From the NCBI RefSeq assembly GCF_023656515.1, contig NZ_JAMOFV010000006.1, positions 3,208,036 to 3,272,035 on the forward strand: a DNA stretch of 64,000 nucleotides. Reading direction: 5' to 3'. Below, piece by piece: positions 42,896-51,789 of the stretch (its first letter is position 1; each line of letters begins with the position of its first letter). Below the pieces are notes generated by a model. That model was not told where the DNA came from. It did no database searches and was given only the letters and a program-made list of their open reading frames with translations. The position numbers and the translations under genes are program-made. This stretch comes from Clostridium swellfunianum (lineage in GTDB: Bacteria > Bacillota > Clostridia > Clostridiales > Clostridiaceae).

Positions 42896-44107
42896 TTGAA
42901 TAGATTTATAGTTATAGTTTTAGATAGCTTTGGAGTTGGATATATGCAGGATGCTGCTATAGTACGACCAGAGGATGTAGGTTCTAACACCTTTGGACAT
43001 ATTTTAGATAAGCTTCCGGATTTAAAGCTGCCTAACTTAGAAAAGCTTGGTATTATGAACGCCTTAGGAAGAGAAACAGAACTCATGAAAAAAAATCCTG
43101 AAGCTTCTTACGGCACCTCAAGCTTGATGCATTATGGGGCAGATACTTTTTATGGTCACCAGGAAATTATGGGAACGAAGCCTAAAAAACCAATAAAGGA
43201 ACCATTTTCTAAATCTATAGACAAGGTATATGAGGCTCTAAAAGCAGCTGGATATCATGTAGAGTACAAAGGCGACAAGCTTAAATTTTTGCTTGTAAAC
43301 GGCTGTGTAACTGTGGCTGATAATATAGAAGCAGATTTCGGACAGATATATAACTTAACTTCAACTCTTGATTTAATACCTTATAGTGAAGTTTTAAAAA
43401 TTGGAAAAGTTGTAAGAGAAGAAGTTGAAGTATCAAGAGTAATTCCTTTTGGAGGAATAAATGTTACTGTTGAAGATATATTAGCTGCAGTAGAAGAGAA
43501 GGAAGATAAATTTATAGGAATAAATGCGCCTAAGTCTGGGGTATACAATGAAGGCTACCAGGTAATACACTTAGGGTATGGAATAAATCCAGAGGTTCAG
43601 GTGCCAACTATCCTTGGTAAGAAAGACATTCCTGTGGTATTGCTTGGCAAGGTAGCCGATATAGTTGAAAACAACTACGGCAAGAGCATTCCTTGTGTAG
43701 ATACTGAGGAAGTCATGAAGCTGACAATTGAAGAAATGGATAAGCTTCAGTCAGGTTTTATATGTACAAATGTTCAGGAAACTGATTTGGCTGGACACGC
43801 TGAAAATGTTGAACGATATGCAGAAAAGCTAAGAGTTGCTGATAAATACATCGGTGAAATTATGAACAGACTTCAGGAAGATGATATATTAATCGTAATG
43901 GCTGATCATGGAAATGACCCTACAATAGGCCACAGCCATCACACAAGAGAAAATGTTCCTATACTGACTTATGGACCTAAGGTCAAAAGTGGGTTTATGG
44001 GCCATAGAGATAGCTTGTCAGATGTTGGAGCTACTGCTATGGAGTATTTCAATAGTACTGGAATTGAGAATGGAAAATCATTTTTAAATAAAATTATTAA
44101 ATCCTAG
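42896..44107 (+). CDS. yhfW: YhfW-family phosphopentomutase-like enzyme
   Basis: 403 residues, alkaline-phosphatase superfamily metalloenzyme close to DeoB. Two-metal-site motifs: VLDSFGVGYM, DTFYGHQEIMGT (catalytic Thr/Ser region), ETDLAGHAEN, MADHGNDP and GHSHHTRENVP. TTG 42896 gives MNRFIVIVLDSFG, which fits the family; GTG 42887 would lie on the ribosome site GGAAGGTGA. It ends the operon at a strong terminator. It probably moves a phosphate within a sugar-like intermediate. Confidence 0.92.
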   Translation: MNRFIVIVLDSFGVGYMQDAAIVRPEDVGSNTFGHILDKLPDLKLPNLEKLGIMNALGRETELMKKNPEASYGTSSLMHYGADTFYGHQEIMGTKPKKPIKEPFSKSIDKVYEALKAAGYHVEYKGDKLKFLLVNGCVTVADNIEADFGQIYNLTSTLDLIPYSEVLKIGKVVREEVEVSRVIPFGGINVTVEDILAAVEEKEDKFIGINAPKSGVYNEGYQVIHLGYGINPEVQVPTILGKKDIPVVLLGKVADIVENNYGKSIPCVDTEEVMKLTIEEMDKLQSGFICTNVQETDLAGHAENVERYAEKLRVADKYIGEIMNRLQEDDILIVMADHGNDPTIGHSHHTRENVPILTYGPKVKSGFMGHRDSLSDVGATAMEYFNSTGIENGKSFLNKIIKS

Positions 44108-44131
44108 AGGCTTTCCTCTAGGATTTTTTTA
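44099..44131. terminator. Bidirectional intrinsic terminator
   Basis: AAATCCTAGAGG and CCTCTAGGATTT around CTTT, then TTTTT. It closes the yhf operon and the convergent radical SAM gene. Confidence 0.93.
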
Positions 44132-44998
44132 TAAATTAAATCTTCTTCGATAATCACATTTTTTGCAAAGCTCTTCAACAACCTTACGATTAGAAAATCC
44201 CTCGAAAATAGCTTTAGCTCGGTCACCTTCAATTATGTTTGAAAAGTTTGTATGCTTTATATTTCCTAAATTTATAATACCTTCACCATCAAGACAACAG
44301 GGAACAACTGTGCCGTCAACAAGTATTGCAATCTGGTCTCTTAAGCCGTAGCAGAAGCCACAGGTATTACTTTCTTCTAATTTATTATCAGGCCACTCAA
44401 AGCGCTCAGCTGCATTTAAATATATATTTTTAGCAAGCTTAATACCTCTGTTATCTAAGAGCTTTTCTTCAATTTTAAAGTCTAGCTCCAGTGTTTTTTC
44501 AATAAGATTTAGTATGTGTCTGTTTTTTTCTATGCTTTTAATATCCTGTTCTAAATTCCAAAGTCTATAAGAAATTATTATATTAGTTTTACTTACAGCT
44601 TCAAGAGTAAAATCTAAAATATTCTTTAAATACTCCTCTAGGGAAAAGCTTAAATCATTTGCATCAAAGCTGTGGAGAGAAAAATTAATTTGTCTTATAG
44701 CTTTCTTATTTATTAATTTGTTTCTTACTTTATTTATTAATGTTCCATTTGTAGTTATATTCACCTTTAATCCATAGTTTTCAGCAGAATCTATAAACTT
44801 ATCCAGCTCTGGGTGTAAAAACGGCTCACCTTTAACATGCAGGTAAATATGGTCCGTATAGTTCCTTACCTGCTCTAAAATATTGTTAAAGAGTTCTATA
44901 CCCATGAACTCCCCACTTCGTCTTGTCACTGGACAAAACTCGCACCTTAAATTGCAAATATTAGTTATCTCTATATAAAGTTTTTTAAATCTCTTCAT
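44129..44998 (-). CDS. Radical SAM/SPASM protein
   Basis: 289 residues. CNLRCEFC near the N-terminus holds the CxxxCxxC for the SAM-binding 4Fe-4S cluster. KGEPFLHPEL and NITTNGTLI are the usual barrel motifs. The C-terminal SPASM part has CGFCYGLRDQ, VVPCCLDGEG and CKKCDY for extra clusters. The family modifies peptides or acts as anaerobic maturases; no precursor peptide is visible nearby. ATG 44998 follows GAGGA. Confidence 0.9.
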   Translation of the reverse strand: MKRFKKLYIEITNICNLRCEFCPVTRRSGEFMGIELFNNILEQVRNYTDHIYLHVKGEPFLHPELDKFIDSAENYGLKVNITTNGTLINKVRNKLINKKAIRQINFSLHSFDANDLSFSLEEYLKNILDFTLEAVSKTNIIISYRLWNLEQDIKSIEKNRHILNLIEKTLELDFKIEEKLLDNRGIKLAKNIYLNAAERFEWPDNKLEESNTCGFCYGLRDQIAILVDGTVVPCCLDGEGIINLGNIKHTNFSNIIEGDRAKAIFEGFSNRKVVEELCKKCDYRRRFNL

Positions 44999-45109
44999 TT
45001 GTGTCCTCATTTCATTAGATTCAGTCTATTAAATTATATCAGAGTATATTTAAAAAGTGAAAGGAATACTATTACAACAGAGTTAAATATATTAAATAGG
45101 GTGATTTAG

Positions 45110-45778
45110 ATGTGGAATGTGTTAGAAATTAAGAAAGCTTTTATTACATATGCAGAAGTATTGATAGCAGTTATGGGAGTGATGTTCTTAACCATGGATG
45201 CTTTAACTAGAAGCCTAGGCAATTCGTATTCTTTATACTTAAAGTTTAGTACTATTGTACTCTGCTTTTTTATAAGCCTTCTTATAGGTTGTGAAGGGTA
45301 TAATTCAACAGATAGGCTACTAGTTCAGCTTGCTCGACTTTTTACAATTGCTGCAGACTATTATCTTGTTATATTAAACAATAATGCCTATGGCATTTTA
45401 TTCTTTTGTGTAGTGCAAGCCATTTATATAATTAGGCATAACTTAATATCGAATATAAGTCCATATAAGCTGATGACATTGGCCATTGGGAGTTCTAGCT
45501 TCCTTCTAGTATTAGCTAATGAAATTAGTACACCTTATATTAATAAATTTTTATTAATGGAAGGTGTAATTTATGGAGGCATTTTACTCTGCAGTTTGTA
45601 TACAGCAATAAAAACAAAAAAAGATTTAATTAGTATTGGAATGACGATGTTTTTCTTTTGTGATTTAAATGTTGCTTTATATAATGTAACTAACAAGTTT
45701 ATTTTTGGATTTCTAATTTGGTTGTTTTATCTATCTTCACAGCTTTTGTTGACCTTCAGTGGGTTTAGAGAGGGATAA
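45110..45778 (+). CDS. Hypothetical integral membrane protein (YhhN-like?)
   Basis: 222 residues with about 7-8 membrane helices. LARLFTIAADYYLVIL and MFFFCDLNVALYN recall the Asp-containing helices of the YhhN/lysoplasmalogenase group, but the resemblance is weak. GGGTGA upstream of the ATG. Divergent from the radical SAM gene. Function not assigned. Confidence 0.7.
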   Translation: MWNVLEIKKAFITYAEVLIAVMGVMFLTMDALTRSLGNSYSLYLKFSTIVLCFFISLLIGCEGYNSTDRLLVQLARLFTIAADYYLVILNNNAYGILFFCVVQAIYIIRHNLISNISPYKLMTLAIGSSSFLLVLANEISTPYINKFLLMEGVIYGGILLCSLYTAIKTKKDLISIGMTMFFFCDLNVALYNVTNKFIFGFLIWLFYLSSQLLLTFSGFREG

Positions 45779-45838
45779 AAATCAATTATTTTTTCATACT
45801 AATAATGTGAATCAAAGTTGAAAGTGGGGTTATTATGT

Positions 45839-46042
45839 ATGAAAAATGTGCATTATAATGTGTCAGGGCTTGCAAACGCACAAAGCAAAACGAAGGTGTT
45901 AAATGCTTTAGATAGGCTCCAAGGAGTTCAAGAAGTTGCAGTAGATTTAGCTAGAGGAACTGTTGAAGTACAGTATAATGAACCAGCTAGTGAGCAATCA
46001 ATTAGACAATGCATTGAAAATACTGGGTATGAAATTCAATAA
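45839..46042 (+). CDS. HMA-fold protein without CxxC
   Basis: 67 residues with the beta-alpha-beta pattern of heavy-metal-associated domains (VHYNVSGLANAQSKTKVLNA, then VAVDLARGTVEVQYNE and IENTGYEIQ). The usual GMxCxxC loop is SGLANAQS here, so both metal-binding Cys are absent. It cannot be a normal copper chaperone. ATG 45839 follows AGTGGGG; the in-frame TTG at 45818 lies before that site. Confidence 0.8.
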   Translation: MKNVHYNVSGLANAQSKTKVLNALDRLQGVQEVAVDLARGTVEVQYNEPASEQSIRQCIENTGYEIQ

Positions 46043-46057
46043 TATCTACAGAGTAAA

Positions 46058-46108
46058 AAATACTCCTTTAATTATTAATTACTATTTAAAATAAAGGGGT
46101 ATTTTTAT
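46058..46108 (+). terminator. Intrinsic terminator
   Basis: AAATACTCCTTTA (46058-46070) and TAAAGGGGTATTT (46092-46104) with one G-U pair, then TTATT. Confidence 0.8.
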
Positions 46109-46184
46109 TAAGTTTGCACAATGGACATGCCTAATCTAATTAAGTAAAATATAAATATATATTAAATACAAGGAGAGATAATTT

Positions 46185-47246
46185 ATGAGCATAACTAAGA
46201 GATTTTCAGGAAAACAAAAAGACGGTAAAAATATTGATATATTTACACTTGAAAATTCAACAGGAGCATTAGCAGAAATAACTAATCTTGGAGGGACAAT
46301 TCTTTCGTTAAAGGTTCCTGATAAAAATGGCAAACTTGCTGATATCGTTTTAGGCTTTGAAAACTTGGAAGATTATTATATGCAAGGTCCTTACTTTGGA
46401 GCAATTATAGGAAGATTTGCAAATAGAATTGGAAAAGCAAGATTTGAGCTAAATGGAGCTAAATATAAGCTTAATGCAAATGACAGTAGTAATCATCTGC
46501 ACGGTGGACTTCAAGGATTTGACAAGGTTGTGTGGGAAGCCGAGACTATAATTGATGGAAATGAAGAATTTTTAGTATTGTCCTATGTCAGTCAGGATGG
46601 AGAGGAGAACTATCCGGGAAATCTAAAGGTTAAAGTTACATATACCTTTACAGAGAACAATGAGATTATCATAGATTATTTTGCTCAAAGTGACAAAGAT
46701 ACTGTAGTGAATTTGACCAATCACTCCTACTTTAATTTGTCAGGCCATGCTTCAGGAAAAATACTAAATCATAAGGTCATGATTAACGCTGACAGGTTTA
46801 CACCAGTTGATGAAGAAGCAATTCCAACTGGAGAAATTAGAAGCGTAGAAGGAACCCCTATGGATTTCAGAACCTTAAAAACTGTTGGAGAAGATATAAA
46901 CAGCAGCTATGAACAAATAGTTTTAGGAAAAGGTTATGACCATAACTGGGTTTTAAATGTTAGCGGAGGAAAGCCAGAAAAGGCTGCAGAAGTTATAGAT
47001 GAAACAAGTGGAAGAGTTCTTGAAGTGTATACTACAAAGCCAGGAATTCAGTTCTATACAGGCAATTTCTTAAATAGTACTCAAATAGGCAAAGGCAAAG
47101 TGGCATATGAGCAAAGAGCAGGTTTATGCCTTGAGACTCAATATCTGCCTGACTCAATGAATCATGAAGGCTTTTCATCAGTAGTGCTTAAAGCTTTTGA
47201 AGAGTATAAACATAAAACTATATATAAGTTTTCACTAATTAAATAA
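46185..47246 (+). CDS. galM: Aldose 1-epimerase (mutarotase)
   Basis: 353 residues. Interconverts alpha and beta anomers of aldoses. Motifs: GRFANRIGKARF, NHLHGGLQGFDKVVW (catalytic His), NLTNHSYFNLSGH (second His), GYDHNW, VYTTKPGIQFYTGNF and the catalytic Glu in CLETQYLPDSMN. CAAGGAGAG precedes the ATG. Monocistronic, with a terminator on both sides. Confidence 0.97.
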   Translation: MSITKRFSGKQKDGKNIDIFTLENSTGALAEITNLGGTILSLKVPDKNGKLADIVLGFENLEDYYMQGPYFGAIIGRFANRIGKARFELNGAKYKLNANDSSNHLHGGLQGFDKVVWEAETIIDGNEEFLVLSYVSQDGEENYPGNLKVKVTYTFTENNEIIIDYFAQSDKDTVVNLTNHSYFNLSGHASGKILNHKVMINADRFTPVDEEAIPTGEIRSVEGTPMDFRTLKTVGEDINSSYEQIVLGKGYDHNWVLNVSGGKPEKAAEVIDETSGRVLEVYTTKPGIQFYTGNFLNSTQIGKGKVAYEQRAGLCLETQYLPDSMNHEGFSSVVLKAFEEYKHKTIYKFSLIK

Positions 47247-47253
47247 CAGCTTT

Positions 47254-47296
47254 AAAGTGGGTTGCTAGAAAAATAGGGCAATCCACTTTTTTAATT
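47254..47296 (+). terminator. Intrinsic terminator after galM
   Basis: AAAGTGGGTTGC and GCAATCCACTTT pair with one G-U, then TTTAA. Confidence 0.85.
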
Positions 47297-47394
47297 GGAA
47301 ATATTATTGTACTTCCAATTTTGCTAAGAAGGATTTATTATATAGATAGCGAACGTATAATCTGATGAGATTTTATAAGATGGAGGAGTAACTT

Positions 47395-48591
47395 ATGAAA
47401 ATAATTCATACTGGTGATTGGCATATTGGAAAAATAGTTAATGAATTCAGCATGATAGAAGACCAAAGATATATTTTGGAACAGCTTTTAAATATAATTA
47501 AAGAAGAAAGGCCAAATGCTCTAGTTATTGCAGGGGATTTATATGATAGAAGCATTCCCCCGGTTGAGGCAATTGAGCTTTTGGATGAGATTTTTAGCAA
47601 AATTCTTTTAGAATATAATACACCAATATTAGCTATAGCTGGGAATCATGACAGTGCTGAAAGGTTGTCCTTTGGAAGCAGGATATTTACCAGTAATGGA
47701 CTACATATAGCAGGAGTATTTGATAAGGATACTAAAAAAGTTGTACTTGAAGATGAATACGGACAAGTGTGTTTTTATTTAGTTCCTTATGAAGACCCAA
47801 AATCAGTAAGACATATATATGAAGATGATGAAATAGTTTGCCATGATGATGCTATGAAAAAAATAGTTGAAAAAATTAATGCCTCCAGGAGCGACGCTGA
47901 AAGAAGCATACTTGTTGCTCATGGATATGTTACCTTTATGAAGGAAGCTGAAGTTGAAATTGATCAAGAAGGTACAAGGGCGGGACTTGACATATCTGAT
48001 TCAGAAAGGCCTTTAAGCATAGGTGGAACGGACTTAATAAGTGGGAAACATTTTGAGGGTTTTTCTTATACAGCTCTTGGGCATCTTCATGGACCTCAGA
48101 AAGTGGGAAGTGATAGAATAAGGTATTCGGGATCACTTCTAAAGTATTCTTTTTCTGAGACCAAGCATAGGAAGGGCGTTACTATAGTTGAAATAGATAA
48201 AGCAGGTGAAATGTCTGTAAACCATAGGGAACTTACACCAAGAAGGGATATGAGACTTATAAAAGGACCTCTTGCAGAGCTTATTTCCAAGGAGGTTTAT
48301 TCAAAAGAAAATGTGGAGGATTACATATATGCAATTCTTACAGACGAAGAGGAGCTAATAGATCCAATTTCAAAGCTTAGGGCTGTTTATCCAAATATTA
48401 TGGGACTTCACAGAGAGGATAAGGCAGTTAGAGAGAATGTTAAAACTTCAGCTTCAATAGGATATAAGGATAAATCTAAGCTTGAGCTTTTTGAAGAGTT
48501 TTACAACTCTATATCAGGAAAAGATTTAACTGAGGAAAAACTTGGTTTGCTAAAAAATGTTATTGAAGATGTTGAAAAGAATTTCAGATAG
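47395..48591 (+). CDS. sbcD: Exonuclease subunit SbcD (Mre11)
   Basis: 398 residues, calcineurin-like phosphoesterase with motifs TGDWHIGK, AGDLYDRS, AGNHDSAERL, VAHGYV and ALGHLHGPQ supplying the two-metal site. With SbcC it forms the SbcCD complex that opens hairpin DNA and trims blocked ends. GGAGGAG precedes the ATG; sbcC follows after 15 nt. Confidence 0.97.
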   Translation: MKIIHTGDWHIGKIVNEFSMIEDQRYILEQLLNIIKEERPNALVIAGDLYDRSIPPVEAIELLDEIFSKILLEYNTPILAIAGNHDSAERLSFGSRIFTSNGLHIAGVFDKDTKKVVLEDEYGQVCFYLVPYEDPKSVRHIYEDDEIVCHDDAMKKIVEKINASRSDAERSILVAHGYVTFMKEAEVEIDQEGTRAGLDISDSERPLSIGGTDLISGKHFEGFSYTALGHLHGPQKVGSDRIRYSGSLLKYSFSETKHRKGVTIVEIDKAGEMSVNHRELTPRRDMRLIKGPLAELISKEVYSKENVEDYIYAILTDEEELIDPISKLRAVYPNIMGLHREDKAVRENVKTSASIGYKDKSKLELFEEFYNSISGKDLTEEKLGLLKNVIEDVEKNFR

Positions 48592-48606
48592 GGAAGGAAG
48601 TTTATA

Positions 48607-51600
48607 ATGAAACCTATAAAGTTAACAATGAGTGCCTTTGGTCCTTATCCGGGTGAAGAAACAATAGATTTTTCAAACTTAAAAGATAAAAATATATTCT
48701 TGATTACAGGGCCTACTGGAGCAGGAAAGACCACGATTTTTGATGCAATAAGCTATGTGCTTTTTGGAGAAGCCTCTGGAAGCAGTAGAGATAATGACAG
48801 CTTAAGAAGCCATTTTGCAGCTCCTGAGGTATTTACTTATGTTGAAATGGAGTTTGAGCTTAGAGGAGAACGCTATAGAATAAAGAGAAACCCAAAGCAA
48901 GAGGCAAAGAAACTTAAGGGCGAAGGCTTTACTGTTCGTGAAAGTGATGCGGAGCTAGAATTGCCTGAGGGAAAGCTTATAGCACAAATAAAGAATGTTG
49001 ATAATAAAATAAATGAACTTTTAGGGATAAATAAAAATCAGTTCAGACAGATTGTAATGCTTCCACAGGGAGAGTTTAGGAAACTTCTAGAAGCAGAGAG
49101 TAAGGAAAGAGAAGTTATTTTTAGAAAAATATTTGGCACAGAAGCTTTTCAAGCTATTCAGCAAAAGCTGGATAATCTTCAAAAGGACTTCTATAAGAAG
49201 ATAAAGGAAGGCGAAACAAAACGAACTGCGCATGTTAAGCATATTCAGCCAGGAGAGGATGAAAACTTATTAACACTTTTAAATGCCCAGGATCTAAATA
49301 TTGCTGAAATCTTGGATAAAACAAAAGAACTTATAACGTTGGATGAAAAGGAAAGCAAGGCTATAAGCAAGGATATACAGGAAGTTAAAACTGCTCAGGA
49401 AAAGCTTCAGATAAGGATAGTTGAAGCAAAAGAAAACAATAAGAAGCTCAGAGATAAAGAAGAACAGCAGGAGCTTTATATTTCTATGTGCTCAAGAGAG
49501 CAGAAATACATAGATAAAAAGACAGAACTTGAAAAATCAAGAAAAGCAGCTCAGGTTATTCTTGTTGAAAATGCTTTAGTAGACAGAAAGAATAGCAGAC
49601 AAATTAAAGAAAATCAGTATAAGGAGGCTGAAGTAGCTTTAATTAAGGCTGAGGAGGAAAGTAGGGAGTGTGAAGAAAAGCTAAGAATTGAAGAAGGCAG
49701 AGAAGGCGAAAGAAAGGCCTTGGTTCAAGCAATTTCCAGCTTAAAGGAAAAAATGGATAAGGTTACAGTTTATGAAGCGAAGCTATTAGGTATAGAAGAA
49801 TTAAAAAAAGAACTGCTTAATAAAAAAAATTACTTGGAGCAGTTTAAGAATGAGCTTGTAATGGACAAAACAAAGCTTCTAAAAGCTAACGAAAACTATA
49901 ATTATATAGCAGTTTGTGAAAATGAAAAATTAAAATTATCTAAGGTTATTGATGACAACAATTTTCTAATAGAAAGATTAAAGGAACTTAGAGGCAAGGT
50001 AAGACAGAATCAAAGTAATGTAAAGGAACACGCTCTTTGCGGTCAAAGCTATTTAGAATTTGAAAAGCAATATGCAAAATGCAAAGCTGAGTATGAAACT
50101 CTAGAGACTAGGTTTTTAAAGGAACAGGCTGGCATACTGGCTAAAACCCTTCAGGATGGAGGTGAGTGCCCAGTATGCGGAGCCACACACCATCCAAAAC
50201 CTGCTGTAATTTTAGAGGATGCCCCTACAGAAGAAAGTGTTAAGGAAGCTAAGTTGGGTTATGACCAGCTTACTGAAGAAAGAAACAGAAGACTTTTAAT
50301 TCTTGCGGAGCTAAAAACGAAAGCACAAGCAAGCTTTAATGAATTAGTCCAGACTAAAAATACTCTAAAGGTTATATTAGGTGAAGAAGTAGTATCGAAA
50401 ATAGACGAAGATATTCTAAGTTATATAAATGAAAGAGGACCAAAGCTTAAGAATGAGGCCGATGAAGCGTTAGGTAAGGTAAAAAAACTTGATGAAGCAA
50501 TCAGTAAAAAGTACACTTTAGAACAATATATAGCCAAGCTTCAAAAAAGTATTGAAGCAATGGAAGCAGAGCTGCCAGCCCTCGATGAAGAATATACTAA
50601 GTTTTATGCTAGGACTACGTCTGAAGAAGAACAGCTTAAGGTTATTGAAGCCGAAATTCCTGAGGAGATCCGTACTAGTTCAAAACTTGATATTAAAATT
50701 AAGAAGCTTGATGAACAGTTAAATATGTTAGAGAAAAGCTTTAATATAGCGCAGCTAAAGTTTAATGAAGCAAAGAACTATTATTCCTCTAGAAAAGCGG
50801 ACAAGGAAGCAAAATATGATAGTCTGAAGCAAGCTGAAGAAGAGGTTAAGATTTGGAATACTAAGCTTCAAGATAAAATTATAGAAAGCTTGTTTAAAGA
50901 TTATGAGGAATACAGTAGGTTTAAAATATCTGAAAAGGAAATAGAAGCTATAGACATTGAAATTAATGATTACTTTAAAAAGCTTCAATCTGTAAAGGAT
51001 GCTCTGGATAAGCTTAGTGAGTCTACTAAAAGCTTAGACTTTATAAATGTTGAAGAACTTTCAAAAGCTTTAGAAGATGTTAAACAAACAGAAAACAAGC
51101 TTTTAGATACAAATAAGATTTTATTTTCAAGAATTAAAAACAATAAAGACACAATTAAAGAAATAAATAGAATTAATAATGAAATAAGTGGAGATGAAGG
51201 TAAGCACAGCACAATTAGCGACATTTCAAGGGCTGCTAATGGCTTAAATGAAGAAAGAATAACCTTTGAACGTTATGTGCTAGCTGCTTATTTTGATGAG
51301 ATAATATCAGCATCGAATCTAAGACTTAACAAAATGGCAGCTGGAAGATTCCTACTAAGGAGAAAGGAAGAAAAGGGCAAGGGACAAAAACAAGAAGGGC
51401 TTGAACTTGAAGTTTTTGATAATTATACTGGAAGAGCTCGTCACGTTAAAACTCTTTCAGGCGGTGAAAGCTTTAAGGCTTCACTTGCTTTAGCTCTTGG
51501 ACTTGCAGATGTTGTTCAAGCTTATGCAGGAGGGATAAGCCTAGATACAATGTTTGTGGATGAAGGCTTTGGTACTCTTGATCCTGAATCCTTAGATCAT

Positions 51601-51744
51601 GCAATTCAATCCTTAATAGATCTTCAAAAGTGTGGAAGGCTTGTTGGAATTATATCTCACGTGCCTGAACTCAAGGAAAGAATAGATGCTAGGCTTGAAA
51701 TAACTCCAGCAAAGGAAGGAAGCAAGGCAAGGTTTGTTATATAG
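48607..51744 (+). CDS. sbcC: Exonuclease subunit SbcC (Rad50)
   Basis: 1045 residues, SMC-like ATPase. Walker A GPTGAGKTT near residues 35-43. Long coiled coils cover about 180-510 and 545-850. The zinc hook CPVC is at about 521-524, at the apex. The signature motif LSGGESFKAS is near 949, and Walker B FVDEGFGTLD follows. The hook links two SbcCD complexes. Full length and intact. Confidence 0.97.
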   Translation: MKPIKLTMSAFGPYPGEETIDFSNLKDKNIFLITGPTGAGKTTIFDAISYVLFGEASGSSRDNDSLRSHFAAPEVFTYVEMEFELRGERYRIKRNPKQEAKKLKGEGFTVRESDAELELPEGKLIAQIKNVDNKINELLGINKNQFRQIVMLPQGEFRKLLEAESKEREVIFRKIFGTEAFQAIQQKLDNLQKDFYKKIKEGETKRTAHVKHIQPGEDENLLTLLNAQDLNIAEILDKTKELITLDEKESKAISKDIQEVKTAQEKLQIRIVEAKENNKKLRDKEEQQELYISMCSREQKYIDKKTELEKSRKAAQVILVENALVDRKNSRQIKENQYKEAEVALIKAEEESRECEEKLRIEEGREGERKALVQAISSLKEKMDKVTVYEAKLLGIEELKKELLNKKNYLEQFKNELVMDKTKLLKANENYNYIAVCENEKLKLSKVIDDNNFLIERLKELRGKVRQNQSNVKEHALCGQSYLEFEKQYAKCKAEYETLETRFLKEQAGILAKTLQDGGECPVCGATHHPKPAVILEDAPTEESVKEAKLGYDQLTEERNRRLLILAELKTKAQASFNELVQTKNTLKVILGEEVVSKIDEDILSYINERGPKLKNEADEALGKVKKLDEAISKKYTLEQYIAKLQKSIEAMEAELPALDEEYTKFYARTTSEEEQLKVIEAEIPEEIRTSSKLDIKIKKLDEQLNMLEKSFNIAQLKFNEAKNYYSSRKADKEAKYDSLKQAEEEVKIWNTKLQDKIIESLFKDYEEYSRFKISEKEIEAIDIEINDYFKKLQSVKDALDKLSESTKSLDFINVEELSKALEDVKQTENKLLDTNKILFSRIKNNKDTIKEINRINNEISGDEGKHSTISDISRAANGLNEERITFERYVLAAYFDEIISASNLRLNKMAAGRFLLRRKEEKGKGQKQEGLELEVFDNYTGRARHVKTLSGGESFKASLALALGLADVVQAYAGGISLDTMFVDEGFGTLDPESLDHAIQSLIDLQKCGRLVGIISHVPELKERIDARLEITPAKEGSKARFVI

Positions 51745-51747
51745 ATA

Positions 51748-51787
51748 AAAAATAAGGGAGTCATTTTTGACGCCCTTATTTTTATTA
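51748..51787. terminator. Bidirectional intrinsic terminator
   Basis: AAAAATAAGGG and CCCTTATTTTT with a 14-nt loop between convergent sbcC and the chemotaxis receptor gene. Confidence 0.88.
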
Positions 51788-51789
51788 AT

